Source of the DNA: Burkholderiales bacterium
Lineage (GTDB): Bacteria; Pseudomonadota; Gammaproteobacteria; Burkholderiales; Usitatibacteraceae
Direction: 5' to 3'
Length of the DNA: 14,752 bases
NCBI GenBank assembly: GCA_014378085.1
Contig: JACMOJ010000452.1
Location: forward strand, 1 to 14,752
Both the position numbers and the translations under genes were made by a program. Positions 14,623 through 14,752 of the stretch are shown piece after piece (positions within the stretch are counted from its first letter, which is position 1; each line of letters begins with the position of its first letter). The notes under the pieces were generated by a model. It did not search any database and had not been told where the DNA came from. It saw nothing but the letters and a program-made list of their open reading frames with translations.

Positions 14623-14752
14623 TTATGCAGTCGATGACAGATCGGAGGCAGCGAGGGGTGCGAGGGGTGCGATGGCGGCGGCGAGTGTCAGTAACGCATG
14701 ATCCGATCCAACCGCACTCATCAACTGCAATCCGCTTGGCATGGCACCTGGC
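14623..14752 (-). CDS. amidase C-terminus (partial, 5' end outside window)
   Basis: The last 42 codons of a probable amidase-signature hydrolase. The readable end runs PGAMPSGLQLMSAVGSDHAL and then LTLAAAIAPLAPLAA, ending SDLSSTA before a TAA at 14623-14625. The block P-x-G-(L)QL near the C-terminus followed by a final Leu/Ala-rich helix is typical of amidase-signature enzymes, where the substrate-binding loop ends G-x-P-x-G-L-Q-L. The Ser-Ser-Lys triad lies outside the window. A 9-bp repeat (GCGAGGGGT twice) encodes APLAPLA. It is the first visible gene of the minus-strand operon with the MFS carrier and the DUF1838 gene. Confidence 0.75.
   Translation of the reverse strand, partial: PGAMPSGLQLMSAVGSDHALLTLAAAIAPLAPLAASDLSSTA

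Overview
The window looks like chromosomal DNA of a proteobacterium, most likely beta- or gammaproteobacterial. The evidence is an E. coli-type LexA with a CTGT-N8-TCAG box on its own promoter, TonB-dependent outer-membrane receptors with Sec signals, a TK1-like bacterial thymidine kinase and an IS30-family element. GC content is moderate. I cannot name the genus.

Left part (1-4209): a decayed IS30 transposase on the minus strand, cut by the window edge, abuts a small FlK-like hotdog thioesterase gene (minus). A divergent intergenic region with two nested tandem repeats (12 bp and 34 bp) follows, then an MFS transporter gene (plus). That gene converges with a PhoD-like metallophosphoesterase gene (minus).

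Middle part (4349-6580): lexA, a small conserved-looking gene, an overlapping AbiEii-like nucleotidyltransferase gene and tdk, all on plus. The lexA promoter and the promoter of the small gene have -10 boxes so close to the ATG that the messages are probably leaderless. A symmetric bidirectional terminator ends tdk and the convergent TonB receptor gene.

Right part (6595-14752): five genes on minus, read right to left: an amidase (only its C-terminus is in the window), an MFS transporter of the OFA/monocarboxylate type, an exported DUF1838-family protein, a terminator, a TonB receptor, another terminator, and a second TonB receptor. The two receptor genes have separate promoters of the same design. 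In each, a TAATAT -10 box touches or overlaps the same palindrome (TTGTCCGGACAA, one copy perfect, one with a single terminal mismatch), which resembles a GntR/FadR-type operator. The promoters and gene content suggest a co-regulated uptake and catabolic locus: two outer-membrane receptors, a periplasmic protein, an inner-membrane carrier and a hydrolase. The substrate is not known. This is the best candidate in the window for an undescribed system. The second-best is the small gene plus nucleotidyltransferase pair, a possible toxin-antitoxin module.
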